From Lysinibacillus sp. KCTC 33748 (GTDB taxonomy: Bacteria; Bacillota; Bacilli; Bacillales_A; Planococcaceae), in NCBI RefSeq assembly GCF_002237755.1, contig NZ_MWSJ01000029.1:1-61504 (forward strand): 61,504 bases of DNA, read 5' to 3'. Under the pieces are notes generated by a model that saw nothing but the letters and a program-made list of their open reading frames with translations, made no database searches and was not told the DNA's origin. Position numbers and translations under genes: made by a program. Positions 26,898 through 35,275 of the stretch are shown here, piece after piece (positions within the stretch are counted from its first letter, which is position 1; each line of letters opens with the position of its first letter).

Positions 26898-26938
26898 GGG
26901 TATTTCCATGCGCATGTGTATGGAATACCCTTTTTTCT
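26898..26938 (+). terminator. Leader terminator downstream of the B12 riboswitch
   Basis: GGGTATTTCCAT (26898-26909) pairs, with one bulged T, with ATGGAATACCC (26920-26930); six T residues follow. It lies before the first gene and may be the riboswitch-controlled terminator. Confidence 0.75.
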
Positions 26939-27032
26939 TTCATTTATCTTCGTTCTGCTAATGTTAGCGAAGCATCAGCTACAATTACGGCTTGGTGAAA
27001 TTGATGTTTAATGATTAGGAGTTAATAAACAG

Positions 27033-28079
27033 ATGAATAGAAAATTTATGTTACTTTCAATGACCCTTTTTCTAGTACTTATAATTTCAATGACAATTGC
27101 AATTATGGTTGGATCGGTTTCCGTTACACCACTTTATGTATGGAAGGTTATCCTTTCTAAAATCCCTATTATACAAAGCTCAATCGTACAAGATTGGAGT
27201 CGCTCACAGGAAATTATCATTTGGCAAATAAGGGCTCCACGTGTATTACTCGCTGCTATCGTCGGAGCAGGCTTGGCAATTGCAGGAGCAGCTATTCAGG
27301 CACTCGTTCGTAATTCAATTGCAGAACCATATATTTTAGGGATTTCTTCTGGAGCGACGGTTGGTGCCACAGCTGTCATCATTTTAGGTGCCTTTTCATT
27401 TCTGGGCGTTTATGCTCTGTCCGTATCAGCTTTTTTAGGCTCTCTCACAGCAATGGGGTTAGTTTTCTTCTTATCACATGTTGGCGGTAGAGTGTCCGTC
27501 TTTCGACTTTTACTTTCAGGGATGGCGGTGTCATTTATTTTATCTGCTATTTCAAATTTTATCTTAATGCTGTCGAAGCAAGAGGGGGGAATGAAGGCAG
27601 TCATGTTTTGGATGCTAGGAAGCCTAGCAGGTGCGAAATGGAGTATTCTTGTAATTCCTGCAGTCATTTTTATTGTAGTATTTGCCTTGTTATGGCTCAA
27701 CTATCGCAGCTTAAATTTATTACTTCTTGGAGAAGAAGCAGCAGTTACATTAGGGGTTAACTTACAACAATTTCGAATACAGCTTATTTTATTAGTATCA
27801 TTATTAACGGGTGTGCTGGTTGCTGTAAGTGGCTCAATTGGGTTTGTTGGTTTAATCATTCCACATATTGTACGGCTAATTGTAGGTTCAAATCATAAGT
27901 ATGTCATACCGATTAGCGCATTATTAGGGGGGATCTTCTTAGTTTGGGCTGATGCACTTGCTCGAATATTAATTGCCCCTGAGGAAATGCCGATAGGAAT
28001 TATCACGGCTTTTTGCGGAGGTCCATTTTTCATTTGGCTGCTACGTCGTAACAATTATTCTTTCGGTGAAGGAGATTAA
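27033..28079 (+). CDS. FecCD-family ABC permease, probably vitamin B12 (BtuC-like)
   Basis: A 348-residue permease with about ten membrane helices. Family marks include RAPRVLLAAIVGAGLAIAGA near residue 70 and GFVGLIIPHIVRL near residue 270, the coupling region for the ATPase. The upstream cobalamin riboswitch points to B12 or a corrinoid as substrate rather than iron siderophores. TAGGAG precedes the ATG by 11 bases. The ATPase gene follows after 6 bases. No substrate-binding protein gene is adjacent. Confidence 0.88.
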   Translation: MNRKFMLLSMTLFLVLIISMTIAIMVGSVSVTPLYVWKVILSKIPIIQSSIVQDWSRSQEIIIWQIRAPRVLLAAIVGAGLAIAGAAIQALVRNSIAEPYILGISSGATVGATAVIILGAFSFLGVYALSVSAFLGSLTAMGLVFFLSHVGGRVSVFRLLLSGMAVSFILSAISNFILMLSKQEGGMKAVMFWMLGSLAGAKWSILVIPAVIFIVVFALLWLNYRSLNLLLLGEEAAVTLGVNLQQFRIQLILLVSLLTGVLVAVSGSIGFVGLIIPHIVRLIVGSNHKYVIPISALLGGIFLVWADALARILIAPEEMPIGIITAFCGGPFFIWLLRRNNYSFGEGD

Positions 28080-28085
28080 AAATAT

Positions 28086-28880
28086 ATGACATTAGAAGCG
28101 AAACAAATATCATTCTCCATTTCTGATGAACGCATATTACATGAAGTAAATGTTCAAATAAAGGACAAGCAATTTGTTGGGTTGATCGGTCCTAATGGTA
28201 GTGGGAAGTCAACGCTATTAAAGAATATGTATCGTTTGTTAAAACCAGAAAGTGGAACAGTGTTATTAAATGAACAAGATATTCTAAAGCAATCGAGTAA
28301 AAATATAGCTAAAAATCTAGCAGTTGTGAGTCAAGAAACACCGGTCTTATTCGATTTTACAGTGCATGATTTAGTGAGTATGGGAAGAACACCCCATAAA
28401 AAACTATTGGAGCTTGATCAAGAGCAAGATTTTCAAATCGTAAAGGATGCACTGAAGCAAACGGGTATCGTTCATTTAGAGAAACGTAGCTATAGCTCTC
28501 TTTCAGGTGGCGAAAAAAAGCGTGTGATGGTTGCACGTGCCCTTGCTCAGCAAGCACAAGTGCTTATTTTAGATGAGCCAACAAATCATCTAGATATTCA
28601 GCATCAATTGCAGCTTATGGATCTAATCCAAACCTTACAATTAACAGTTGTTGCTGCAATCCACGATTTAAACATTGCGGCTATGTATTGCGATCAAATT
28701 TATGTTTTACAGCAAGGTCGAATTGTTTGTTTTGGCACGCCAGAAGAAGTACTTACACCGGCATTATTACAAGATGTATTTGGGGTTTATGCCGATATTC
28801 AAACACATTCACTGACAGGTAAGCCATATTTAACGTATATCCCAGAGCAATTCACGAAGGAAGCTTTAGAAACTACATAA
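28086..28880 (+). CDS. ABC transporter ATPase, probably vitamin B12 (BtuD-like)
   Basis: A 264-residue ATPase with Walker A GPNGSGKS near residues 38-45, Q-loop SQETPVLFDFTV, signature LSGGEKKRV near 139-147, Walker B VLILDEPTNHLD and a switch His in AIHDLN. It is of the FecE/HmuV/BtuD type and pairs with the permease 6 bases upstream. The substrate is inferred from the riboswitch. Confidence 0.88.
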   Translation: MTLEAKQISFSISDERILHEVNVQIKDKQFVGLIGPNGSGKSTLLKNMYRLLKPESGTVLLNEQDILKQSSKNIAKNLAVVSQETPVLFDFTVHDLVSMGRTPHKKLLELDQEQDFQIVKDALKQTGIVHLEKRSYSSLSGGEKKRVMVARALAQQAQVLILDEPTNHLDIQHQLQLMDLIQTLQLTVVAAIHDLNIAAMYCDQIYVLQQGRIVCFGTPEEVLTPALLQDVFGVYADIQTHSLTGKPYLTYIPEQFTKEALETT

Positions 28881-28954
28881 AGTGATTGATATATCAAAGC
28901 CTATTATGTCAAAAAAATTAAGGTTGTAATTATGGTTTTTGGCAAAGCGAGGGG

Positions 28955-29225
28955 TTGATTTCCGTTCCGACCGGGCGCTTTGTTGCTGCCGCTTCGCTTT
29001 CGCACAGTTAAAACATTTGTTGCTGACGCTTCGCTTTCGCACAGTTAAAACATTTGTTGCTGCCGCTTCGCTTTCGCACAGTTAAAACATTTGTTGCTGC
29101 CGCTTCGCTTTCGCACAGTTAAAACATTTGTTGTTGCTGACGCTTCGCTTTCGCACAGAGCAGAGCTTCCTGGGGGCGTCCGATGAGCCCCAAGGAGTCG
29201 CCCAGTCGTAACGAAGATCAACCAC
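28955..29225 (-). repeat. Family 2 interspersed element with a five-unit internal array
   Basis: It opens with GGTTGATTTCCGTTCCG and ends in CGAAGATCAACC. In between, the 37-bp internal unit is repeated about five times (28980-29158). It occupies most of the gap between btuD and the converging SMR genes. The rest of 28881-29374 holds nothing I recognise. Confidence 0.75.
28980..29158 (-). repeat. Tandem array, about 5 x 37-40 bp
   Basis: The unit, read on the minus strand, is CTGTGCGAAAGCGAAGCGGC followed by AGCAACAAATGTTTTAA. Units differ by single bases (GGCAGC or GTCAGC) and by an extra AAC triplet. Units are directly adjacent with no variable spacers. Confidence 0.85.
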
Positions 29226-29374
29226 TGTATATAGTATATATCTTCTGGCCTGTCACTCTAATTAATAGTGATAAAATCCTCAAGATACACTATTTACATA
29301 GTTATAAAATAAAGTTTCAACGAAAAAGTTTATTTCAAAAGGCTTATTCACAGTATTAAAGAATTGAAGTCAAA

Positions 29375-29689
29375 TTAAGATACTGCTTTTAAGCCTGCCA
29401 CACCAATGATAATGGCGATGATACTAATAATTCGCGTCAGGTTTTTAGATTCACCGAAGAATATAATATTCACGAGAACAGCCCCAACTGTACCAATACC
29501 AATCCACACTACATAGGCAATGCTTAACTGTAGATAGTTAAAGGAGGTATATAAAAGCACAAAGGACATACCAAAGCCGCCAACATATATTAATAAATTA
29601 CGTATAGTTTTGTTCTGACTATAAAAGCGTAAACCTACAACACCGATAATTTCTGAAATTGCGGCTAATAAAACAAGTAACCAGCCCAT
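29375..29689 (-). CDS. SMR family multidrug efflux protein, second of a pair
   Basis: A 104-residue small multidrug resistance protein with four membrane helices. The conserved Glu of helix 1 is in LLAAISEIIGVVGLRF (near residue 13), and AYVVWIGIGTVGAV matches the helix 3 signature. It starts where the previous SMR gene ends, so the two are coupled. Paired SMR proteins usually work as heterodimers that export guanidinium or quaternary ammonium compounds. Confidence 0.88.
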   Translation of the reverse strand: MGWLLVLLAAISEIIGVVGLRFYSQNKTIRNLLIYVGGFGMSFVLLYTSFNYLQLSIAYVVWIGIGTVGAVLVNIIFFGESKNLTRIISIIAIIIGVAGLKAVS

Positions 29690-30042
29690 TATGCATTAGC
29701 TCCTTTCTTTTCATCATAATCTTTCGAAGGGTTATCAGCTAAATTAAGACCGATAACACCCAATACTAAAATGAACATGAAAATTCCTTTAATCGTATTA
29801 AACTCACCATCGAAAATAAAAATGTCCATTAATGTAGTACCAATCGCACCGACCCCTGCGAAAGTCGCATAAACTGTGCCAGTAGGTAGGTTTTCACAAG
29901 CCTTCGATAAGAAATGAAAATCCAATGCAATTAAGGACACAATAATAATCCAATGCCACCAAGCACCGGCAACATTAAAACCAAATATCCAAAACAATTC
30001 AAACAAACTAGTTAATCCAACATAAATCCAATCTTTTTGCAT
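29689..30042 (-). CDS. SMR family multidrug efflux protein, first of a pair
   Basis: A 117-residue SMR protein with four membrane helices. The helix 1 Glu is in SLFELFWIFGF (near residue 14) and GTVYATFAGVGAIGTT matches helix 3. A C-terminal charged tail follows, as is common in the longer partner of SMR pairs. The start is the ATG at 30040-30042 with GAAAGGA before it; an in-frame ATG 5 codons earlier has no ribosome site. A TetR-type operator lies about 30 bp upstream. Confidence 0.88.
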   Translation of the reverse strand: MQKDWIYVGLTSLFELFWIFGFNVAGAWWHWIIIVSLIALDFHFLSKACENLPTGTVYATFAGVGAIGTTLMDIFIFDGEFNTIKGIFMFILVLGVIGLNLADNPSKDYDEKKGANA

Positions 30043-30070
30043 AGTTATTCCTTTCATTTATCCATGATTA

Positions 30071-30087
30071 TGACTGACATTCAGTCA
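30071..30087. promoter_or_regulatory. TetR-type operator before the SMR pair
   Basis: TGACTGACATTCAGTCA is a near-copy of the palindrome upstream of the tetR-type gene, placed between tetR and the SMR genes. It suggests a second, internal promoter under the same repressor. Confidence 0.75.
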
Positions 30088-30112
30088 TTTTTAGTGTAAA
30101 AGAGAACGTCAC

Positions 30113-30691
30113 TTAGGCGTGACGTAAACCGAGTGCATGATGTAAAAAGTCGAGGAGCTCAAGCTTTTGAAGTCTAATTGTTTCTTCTTCACTGTCATCA
30201 TACAAGTAAATTTGTTCAGCAGCAGATTCTACTAGACCGATGATAAGTTTAGAAGAACGTGTAGTGTTTAGAGATTCACGTATCGTTCCTTCTTGTTGAG
30301 CTTCGTATAAGAAATTATTCATCCATTCGTAATAGGGAGCATATATATTTTCCCATTCTTTCATATGCTCGGTTTGTGTAATACCAGCATAGATAAGTGC
30401 AAATACATCTCGATATTCCTCTGTTAGAGAAAAAACAATATCTACTAACTTTTCAAGCCGCTTTGCAAAAGGCTCCTGTGTTGAAATACCATCTTTTATA
30501 TCAGCAATAATTTTCTCAACCATAACTTTTGCGATGGCAGGCATAACTGAAAGCCGTGATGGGAAATAAAGATAAAATGTCCCTTGCGCAATACCTGCAG
30601 CTTTTACGATATCTGAAACCTTTGTCTTTTCAATTCCTTTTTCACGAAAAACTTCAATTGCAGCTTGAATAATTTTCTCTTCTTTTGACAT
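30113..30691 (-). CDS. TetR/AcrR family repressor
   Basis: A 192-residue regulator. The N-terminal HTH reads KIIQAAIEVFREKGIEKTK then VSDIVKAAGIAQGTFYLYFP, a clear TetR signature. The C-terminal ligand domain is not specific. It precedes the SMR pair on the same strand, and matching palindromes flank it on both sides, so it most likely represses itself and the efflux genes until a toxic cation binds. Confidence 0.93.
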   Translation of the reverse strand: MSKEEKIIQAAIEVFREKGIEKTKVSDIVKAAGIAQGTFYLYFPSRLSVMPAIAKVMVEKIIADIKDGISTQEPFAKRLEKLVDIVFSLTEEYRDVFALIYAGITQTEHMKEWENIYAPYYEWMNNFLYEAQQEGTIRESLNTTRSSKLIIGLVESAAEQIYLYDDSEEETIRLQKLELLDFLHHALGLRHA

Positions 30692-30756
30692 GGAATCCCT
30701 CGCTTTTAGCCTGCTTATTTATTATGTTACAAAATAGCTGAAATAAAGTCAATGAA

Positions 30757-30779
30757 AAATGACTGACAGTCAGTCATTT
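30757..30779. promoter_or_regulatory. TetR-type operator upstream of its own gene
   Basis: AAATGACTGAC, A, GTCAGTCATTT: a perfect 23-bp palindrome about 70 bp before the repressor gene. Confidence 0.85.
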
Positions 30780-30832
30780 ATTTCGTGTATATATGTTTCT
30801 TGTTTAGGGAACTTTATTCGTGAAAGGATTTG

Positions 30833-31009
30833 ATGAAAATGGAAGAGATAAAAATTGCGCAACTAAATCAGCAACAGCTTGAAAGAATTAATGAGCTAGA
30901 AAAGAACATTGGGGTGACCTTAGTAGCCTATGATTCTTCAACAATGTCATCACAGGGCTCGGGTGCCTTTGAGTCAAATAATAGTACTCACAGCAATCAT
31001 CCATCATAA
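30833..31009 (+). CDS. Small protein of 58 residues, unknown function
   Basis: A short frame reading MKMEEIKIAQLNQQQLERIN and then ELEKNIGVTLVAYDSS, ending in a Ser/His/Asn-rich tail. A ribosome site GAAAGGA lies upstream; ATG 30839 (two codons in) has the better spacing. The pattern LNxxQLxxIxxLEKxxGVxLVAY is like small conserved Bacillus proteins I have seen, and the sequence looks under protein-level selection. It precedes the endonuclease Q gene with a weak hairpin and T run (31023-31050) between them. Confidence 0.65.
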   Translation: MKMEEIKIAQLNQQQLERINELEKNIGVTLVAYDSSTMSSQGSGAFESNNSTHSNHPS

Positions 31010-31083
31010 TTACGAATAAAATGCCTTGCAGCAATGTGAGGTTTTTTTGTTTCACTTTAAAGAGTGGATAGGGGTTGGTTACA

Positions 31084-32253
31084 ATGATGCAGGATTTCTA
31101 TGCAGATTTACATATTCATATTGGACGCACTTCAAGTGGGCGTGCTGTTAAAATAACTGGCAGTAAAACGTTAACATTAGCAAGAATTTTAGAGAATTCA
31201 AGCGCAAGAAAGGGACTAGAGATTATCGGGATTATTGATTGTCATTCACCAGAAGTAATGGATGAAATGGCAAAGATGATAGAACAGGGCGAATTGAAGG
31301 AGCTGGAACAGGGAGGACTTCGTTTTCAAGAAACTACACTTATTCCAGGTTCTGAAATTGAGATTTATGATCAGCATTGCCTTGGACCCATCCATGTGCT
31401 TGCTTATTTTCCAACACTTTCGCTTATGAGGGAATTTTCAGACTGGATGTCTAATCATATGAAAAATATCCATTTAAGCTCTCAGCGAATTTATTGCGAT
31501 GGGCGCACATTGCAGCAAAAGGTTCATGAATTAGGCGGTCTTTTTATTCCTGCCCATGTCTTCACACCATTTAAAAGTTTGTTCGGTAAAGGTGTACATC
31601 GTAGTTTAACAGAAGTTTTTGACCCTCAGCTTATAGATGCGATAGAGCTTGGGCTAAGCTCCAATACTGATATGGTGAGTAACATTAGAGAACTGCAAGC
31701 ATATACATTTGTCAGCAATTCTGATGCACATTCACTTGGGAAAATTGCACGTGAGTATCAAAAATTGAGACTTTCTAATGCAAATTTTACAGAATTAAGG
31801 ATGGCGCTTCATGAGCAACAAGGTCGAGCAGTAACAGCCAATTATGGTTTAAATCCTTTGCTTGGTAAATATCATCAAACCGTCTGTGCAAAATGTGGTG
31901 AGCAACTCAGCAACTCGACAATAATTTGTACAAACTGCGAAAGCACGCAAATTATAAAAGGGGTTGCAACACGCATAAAGGAGCTTTCAGAGCAAGGAAC
32001 TGATAAACGTGCACGACCACCATATATTCACCAAGTACCACTAGACTTTATTCCAGGATTAGGGCCGAAAATGATGGAACGATTAGTACAAGCATTTGGT
32101 ACAGAGATGAACATCTTGCATCGAGTTACGCTAGAACAACTCGAACAAATCGTGCCACATAAAATTGCCAAGATGATTGAATTAGCAAGAACGGGGCAAT
32201 TGACAATCGAAGTTGGTGGTGGCGGCATTTATGGGAAGGTTCAGCTGGAATAA
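31084..32253 (+). CDS. Endonuclease Q family protein (PHP domain)
   Basis: A 389-residue PHP-domain nuclease. Metal ligands are visible in DLHIHIG, IIDCHSP, PGSEIE, PAHVFTP and SNSDAHSLG. A zinc ribbon CAKCGEQ...CTNCES follows near residue 275, and a C-terminal helix-hairpin-helix reads IPGLGPKMMERL. This architecture is that of EndoQ, which cuts 5' of deaminated bases (uracil, hypoxanthine, xanthine) in DNA. ATG 31084 is preferred over TTG 31075, which touches the ribosome site. Confidence 0.9.
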   Translation: MMQDFYADLHIHIGRTSSGRAVKITGSKTLTLARILENSSARKGLEIIGIIDCHSPEVMDEMAKMIEQGELKELEQGGLRFQETTLIPGSEIEIYDQHCLGPIHVLAYFPTLSLMREFSDWMSNHMKNIHLSSQRIYCDGRTLQQKVHELGGLFIPAHVFTPFKSLFGKGVHRSLTEVFDPQLIDAIELGLSSNTDMVSNIRELQAYTFVSNSDAHSLGKIAREYQKLRLSNANFTELRMALHEQQGRAVTANYGLNPLLGKYHQTVCAKCGEQLSNSTIICTNCESTQIIKGVATRIKELSEQGTDKRARPPYIHQVPLDFIPGLGPKMMERLVQAFGTEMNILHRVTLEQLEQIVPHKIAKMIELARTGQLTIEVGGGGIYGKVQLE

Positions 32254-32261
32254 AAAAAGTT

Positions 32262-32366
32262 CATCACATAAGCGCAGTTCACTGATCCCCAAGGAGTCGC
32301 CCAGCCGGAACGAAGACTTGGCGTACATTTTAGCAAACGTCATCACAACTTTTGGTGATGACCACG
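32262..32366 (-). repeat. Family 2 element, partial
   Basis: GATCCCCAAGGAGTCGCCCAG and, at its right edge, ACAACTTTTGGTGATGACC are one end of the family 2 element in reverse orientation. The tandem array and the other end are missing. Confidence 0.6.
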
Positions 32367-32448
32367 AAAAAATAATTACGCTTTTTTAGCCTATTTCCAT
32401 CTCCTGTATATTAAAATAGTAATTAGTAAAATTTGGAGGAGTGAGGGT

Positions 32449-34071
32449 GTGCAATCATCAAAGAAATTTCGGTTTTTAGCGGCTAGCATTCTGGCATGTC
32501 AATTAGTAGTACCAATAGGTGTAAATGCTGAGGAACAAAGAGACTACATAGCGCCAAGTTGGGTAGTTCAAGCAGATTATGTGGCACTGGGTGATTCCTT
32601 AGCACATGGTATGAATGAGGTTGGTATGATTGGGTTAGGTTACACGGATTTTGTTGCACAAGCTTTACAGCAAGATGGTTTAATTACGTCTTATAATAAG
32701 GGTTTTGCCAATTCAGGCTATACAACGAGTGATATATTAAAGGATATACAAAATAATGTGGAAAAGTCAGTGGTAGGATTCGGTTATCCAAGCGAGAAGG
32801 CAAAGGTTCGCACATCTATTAAAGAGGCTGAAATTATTACACTAACCGTTGGTGCCAATGATTTAATACCTATTTTAGAAGAGTCTCAGACAACAGGCAT
32901 TAATGCAGCAATGATGCTAAAAGCTTCCCAGGGAGCAATAAAAAATATTGCTGCTATTTTAGAAGAAATAAAGAAGCTTAATCCGAATGCTCAAATTTAT
33001 GTGATGGGCTATTATAATTCTTTTCCGTACTATAGTGAGGATGTACAGCAACAATTTAAAATGCTATTAAAAGTTATGAATGCAACGATAAAAACAACTG
33101 CTGAAAAAGCGGGTGCCATTTTTGTACCGACATACAATATTGTAGCAAAAGATGTTCCAAGCTATTTACCAAACCCTGATAATATTCATTTAAGTGAAGC
33201 AGGCTATTTAGCAGTAGCGAACGAGGCGTTTTTACCAGCGATTAAAACAAGTACGTTATGGGATGTATCAAAAACGATCCAAGCAAACATGATGGATAGT
33301 ACAACGGTAAAAATAAGCTGGCAGGAAGCAAAGGATAATGTAGGTGTCACTAGTTACAAAGTATATGTAAACGGTAAGCTGACATTTACACAAGATGCTG
33401 CAATAAACGCTATAACTTTGAATAATTTAATAGCGAATACAGCATATACAGTAGCAATTAAAGCGGTTGATGCGGCTGGGAATGAAAGTGTTCAAAGTCC
33501 AACAGTTACTTTTACTACTGGAAGAACTTTAAGCTTTCCTGATATAGAAAAGCATTGGGCAGAGGGGTTTATATTGAATGCAGCTGAAGCGGGTATTATG
33601 AACGGTTATCCAGATGGTACGTTTAAGCCTGAGCAATTTTTAACTCGTGCAGAGGCCGTTTCGATGCTTGTTAGAAGTCTCGGTTTAACGACGAAGGAAC
33701 AGGCACCATTTACAGACATTGCAAGCTATGATGTCGGAACTCAGTCAGAAATTGCAGCAGCTTATGCATATGGGCTAACTAAGGGGATGGATGGGACGTT
33801 TAACGCAGGGCTGCCAGTTACTCGCGCTCAACTAGCAGTAATGATTAATCGTGCTTACGTATATCAGCAAAAGAAACCTTATGTGGTGAAAGGGAAAGCT
33901 CCATTCTCAGATATTGCCTCTTATGATGAAGAAACAAAACATGCAATCACTATGTTGTATGAACAAGGTATTATTATAGGTAGTGAAGGGGGATTTTCAC
34001 CCGAGGCTCCTACAAAACGTGGCCATGCAGCGAAAATATTTGTGAACTTTAATAGTCTATTAAAGAAATGA
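32449..34071 (+). CDS. Secreted SGNH/GDSL esterase with FN3 and SLH domains
   Basis: A 540-residue surface enzyme. A signal peptide (about 1-27, ending VNAEE) leads to an SGNH hydrolase domain: block I GDSLAHG (near 48), block III GAND (near 138) and block V NPDNIHLS (near 245) with the catalytic His. A fibronectin type III domain follows (about 275-355), then three SLH modules (about 360-538; SFPDIEKHWAEGFI, PFTDIASYD, PFSDIASYD) that bind pyruvylated cell wall polymer. The start is GTG after GGAGGAGTG. The natural ester substrate is unknown. Confidence 0.9.
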   Translation: MQSSKKFRFLAASILACQLVVPIGVNAEEQRDYIAPSWVVQADYVALGDSLAHGMNEVGMIGLGYTDFVAQALQQDGLITSYNKGFANSGYTTSDILKDIQNNVEKSVVGFGYPSEKAKVRTSIKEAEIITLTVGANDLIPILEESQTTGINAAMMLKASQGAIKNIAAILEEIKKLNPNAQIYVMGYYNSFPYYSEDVQQQFKMLLKVMNATIKTTAEKAGAIFVPTYNIVAKDVPSYLPNPDNIHLSEAGYLAVANEAFLPAIKTSTLWDVSKTIQANMMDSTTVKISWQEAKDNVGVTSYKVYVNGKLTFTQDAAINAITLNNLIANTAYTVAIKAVDAAGNESVQSPTVTFTTGRTLSFPDIEKHWAEGFILNAAEAGIMNGYPDGTFKPEQFLTRAEAVSMLVRSLGLTTKEQAPFTDIASYDVGTQSEIAAAYAYGLTKGMDGTFNAGLPVTRAQLAVMINRAYVYQQKKPYVVKGKAPFSDIASYDEETKHAITMLYEQGIIIGSEGGFSPEAPTKRGHAAKIFVNFNSLLKK

Positions 34072-34209
34072 AATCATTCAAGGTAGAGGTTGTGAATAGA
34101 AACCTCTACCTTTAGGCGTTTGCATATGTTATTTTTATTGCGATGGATATCTAGTACAATTTAGGAGTTCCTCATTCAAAGTTTGGGATGATGTTTGTTG
34201 GAAAGTTTA

Positions 34210-34518
34210 CCATATGGATCAGTTGATCTTCGTTACGGCTGGGGACTCCTTGGGGATTAGCGATTTAGAGGAACGAAGGCTAAAAGCATCACGTTTTGTG
34301 GTAACGCCTCCGTGACCAACAGCAACAACAAAAGCGGCTCATCGGACGCCCCCAGGAAGCTCTGCTCTGTACGAAAGCGAAGCGTCAGCAACAACAAATG
34401 TTTTAACTGTGCGAAAGCGAAGCGTCAGCAACAAATGTTTTAACTGTGCGAAAGCGAAGCGTCAGCAACAAAGCGCCCAGTCGAAACGGAAATCAACCGT
34501 TATGGCGAGAAACGAATT
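34210..34518 (+). repeat. Family 2 interspersed element
   Basis: It runs from GTTGATCTTCGTTACGGCTGG to GGAAATCAACCG. It contains the hairpin ATCAC-GTTTT-GTGGT (34288-34302) within an ACGAAGG...CCTCCGT stem, and three units of the 37-40 bp array (34366-34472). It fills most of the gap between the esterase and channel genes. Confidence 0.75.
34366..34472 (+). repeat. Tandem array, 3 units
   Basis: Three adjacent units of CTGTGCGAAAGCGAAGCGTC plus AGCAACAAATGTTTTAA, the first with an extra AAC. Confidence 0.85.
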
Positions 34519-34565
34519 TAGAGTTGTAATAACGCTGGAGTGAAAATGGATCAAAGGAGAATGCG

Positions 34566-34934
34566 ATGCTGTCATTTATTTTATCTGCGAAAAGATTGTT
34601 AGTAGGCATGTGGAAGTCATTCAAGCGTCCGCAGTTTCTATCTTTGTTTACAACGTTATTTTTTATCATTCTTTCAGGGACAATGTTTTATAAAGGAACG
34701 GAAGGATGGTATTGGATTGATGCCATGTATTTTGCAGTAGTGAGTTTAATTCCAACCGGTGTTGAGACGGGATTGTATCCTACTAGAAATTTTTTAAAGA
34801 TATTTACGATGATTTATTTAATCGTTGGAACAGGCGTCATGTTTATTACGCTATTAATGCTCGGCAGATCAATAGTCGATTTTACAATTGAGGAAGAAAA
34901 GAAAGAACAAGCAATACAACGTCTGAAAAAATAA
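34566..34934 (+). CDS. Two-helix channel-like protein with altered filter
   Basis: A 122-residue membrane protein with the layout of a two-transmembrane K+ channel: helix 1 (about 27-45), a pore loop after WIDAMYFAVVSL, and helix 2 (about 85-105), then a charged tail. The canonical TVGYGD filter is absent; the place reads SLIPTGVETGLYP. It may be a modified ion channel subunit or a non-conducting relative. AAAGGAG precedes the ATG by 7 bases. It is a single gene with a shared bidirectional terminator. Confidence 0.75.
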   Translation: MLSFILSAKRLLVGMWKSFKRPQFLSLFTTLFFIILSGTMFYKGTEGWYWIDAMYFAVVSLIPTGVETGLYPTRNFLKIFTMIYLIVGTGVMFITLLMLGRSIVDFTIEEEKKEQAIQRLKK

Positions 34935-34937
34935 AAA

Positions 34938-34974
34938 AGCAGTTCAATAAATCTATAAGATTTACTGAACTGCT
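34938..34974. terminator. Bidirectional terminator
   Basis: A 17-bp stem (34938-34954 with 34958-34974, one G-T mismatch). The minus strand has a T6 tail and serves the DUF2653 gene; the plus strand side serves the channel gene. Confidence 0.85.
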
Positions 34975-34987
34975 ATTCTTTACTTAT

Positions 34988-35275
34988 TTACGATAGTCTA
35001 GCAATAATGCCTTCTTCATCGTCTAAGACTAATTCGATTCCTGTTGAAAATGGATCACCATGTAGGACGTCTTTAATCCATACACGTAGTGCGCCAATCA
35101 TTGCTGATGTATTGAACATCTCGACTTGACCATTCGTTTCAACTTCTGCACCGAAGCCCGCGTCATCATCGTATGTTAGTTCTACAAATACATCCTCAGG
35201 GCGAATGTTTTTATAGTAAGCCTGAGATAAGCAAATTGCATTAATTATATCTTGCTCATTAATTATTTGTGCCAT
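34988..35275 (-). CDS. DUF2653 family protein (YxcD-like)
   Basis: A 95-residue soluble acidic protein. The sequence QDIINAICLSQAYYKNIRPE followed by VFVELTYDDDAGFGAEVE fits the DUF2653/YxcD family of Bacilli. It overlaps the preceding gene by 13 bases, so the two are co-translated. No function is established. Confidence 0.8.
   Translation of the reverse strand: MAQIINEQDIINAICLSQAYYKNIRPEDVFVELTYDDDAGFGAEVETNGQVEMFNTSAMIGALRVWIKDVLHGDPFSTGIELVLDDEEGIIARLS

Noticed and set aside
28980..29158. Possible CRISPR array because of regular 37-bp repeats
   Set aside because: The units touch each other without unique spacers and the same unit occurs inside dispersed elements elsewhere. No cas genes are present.
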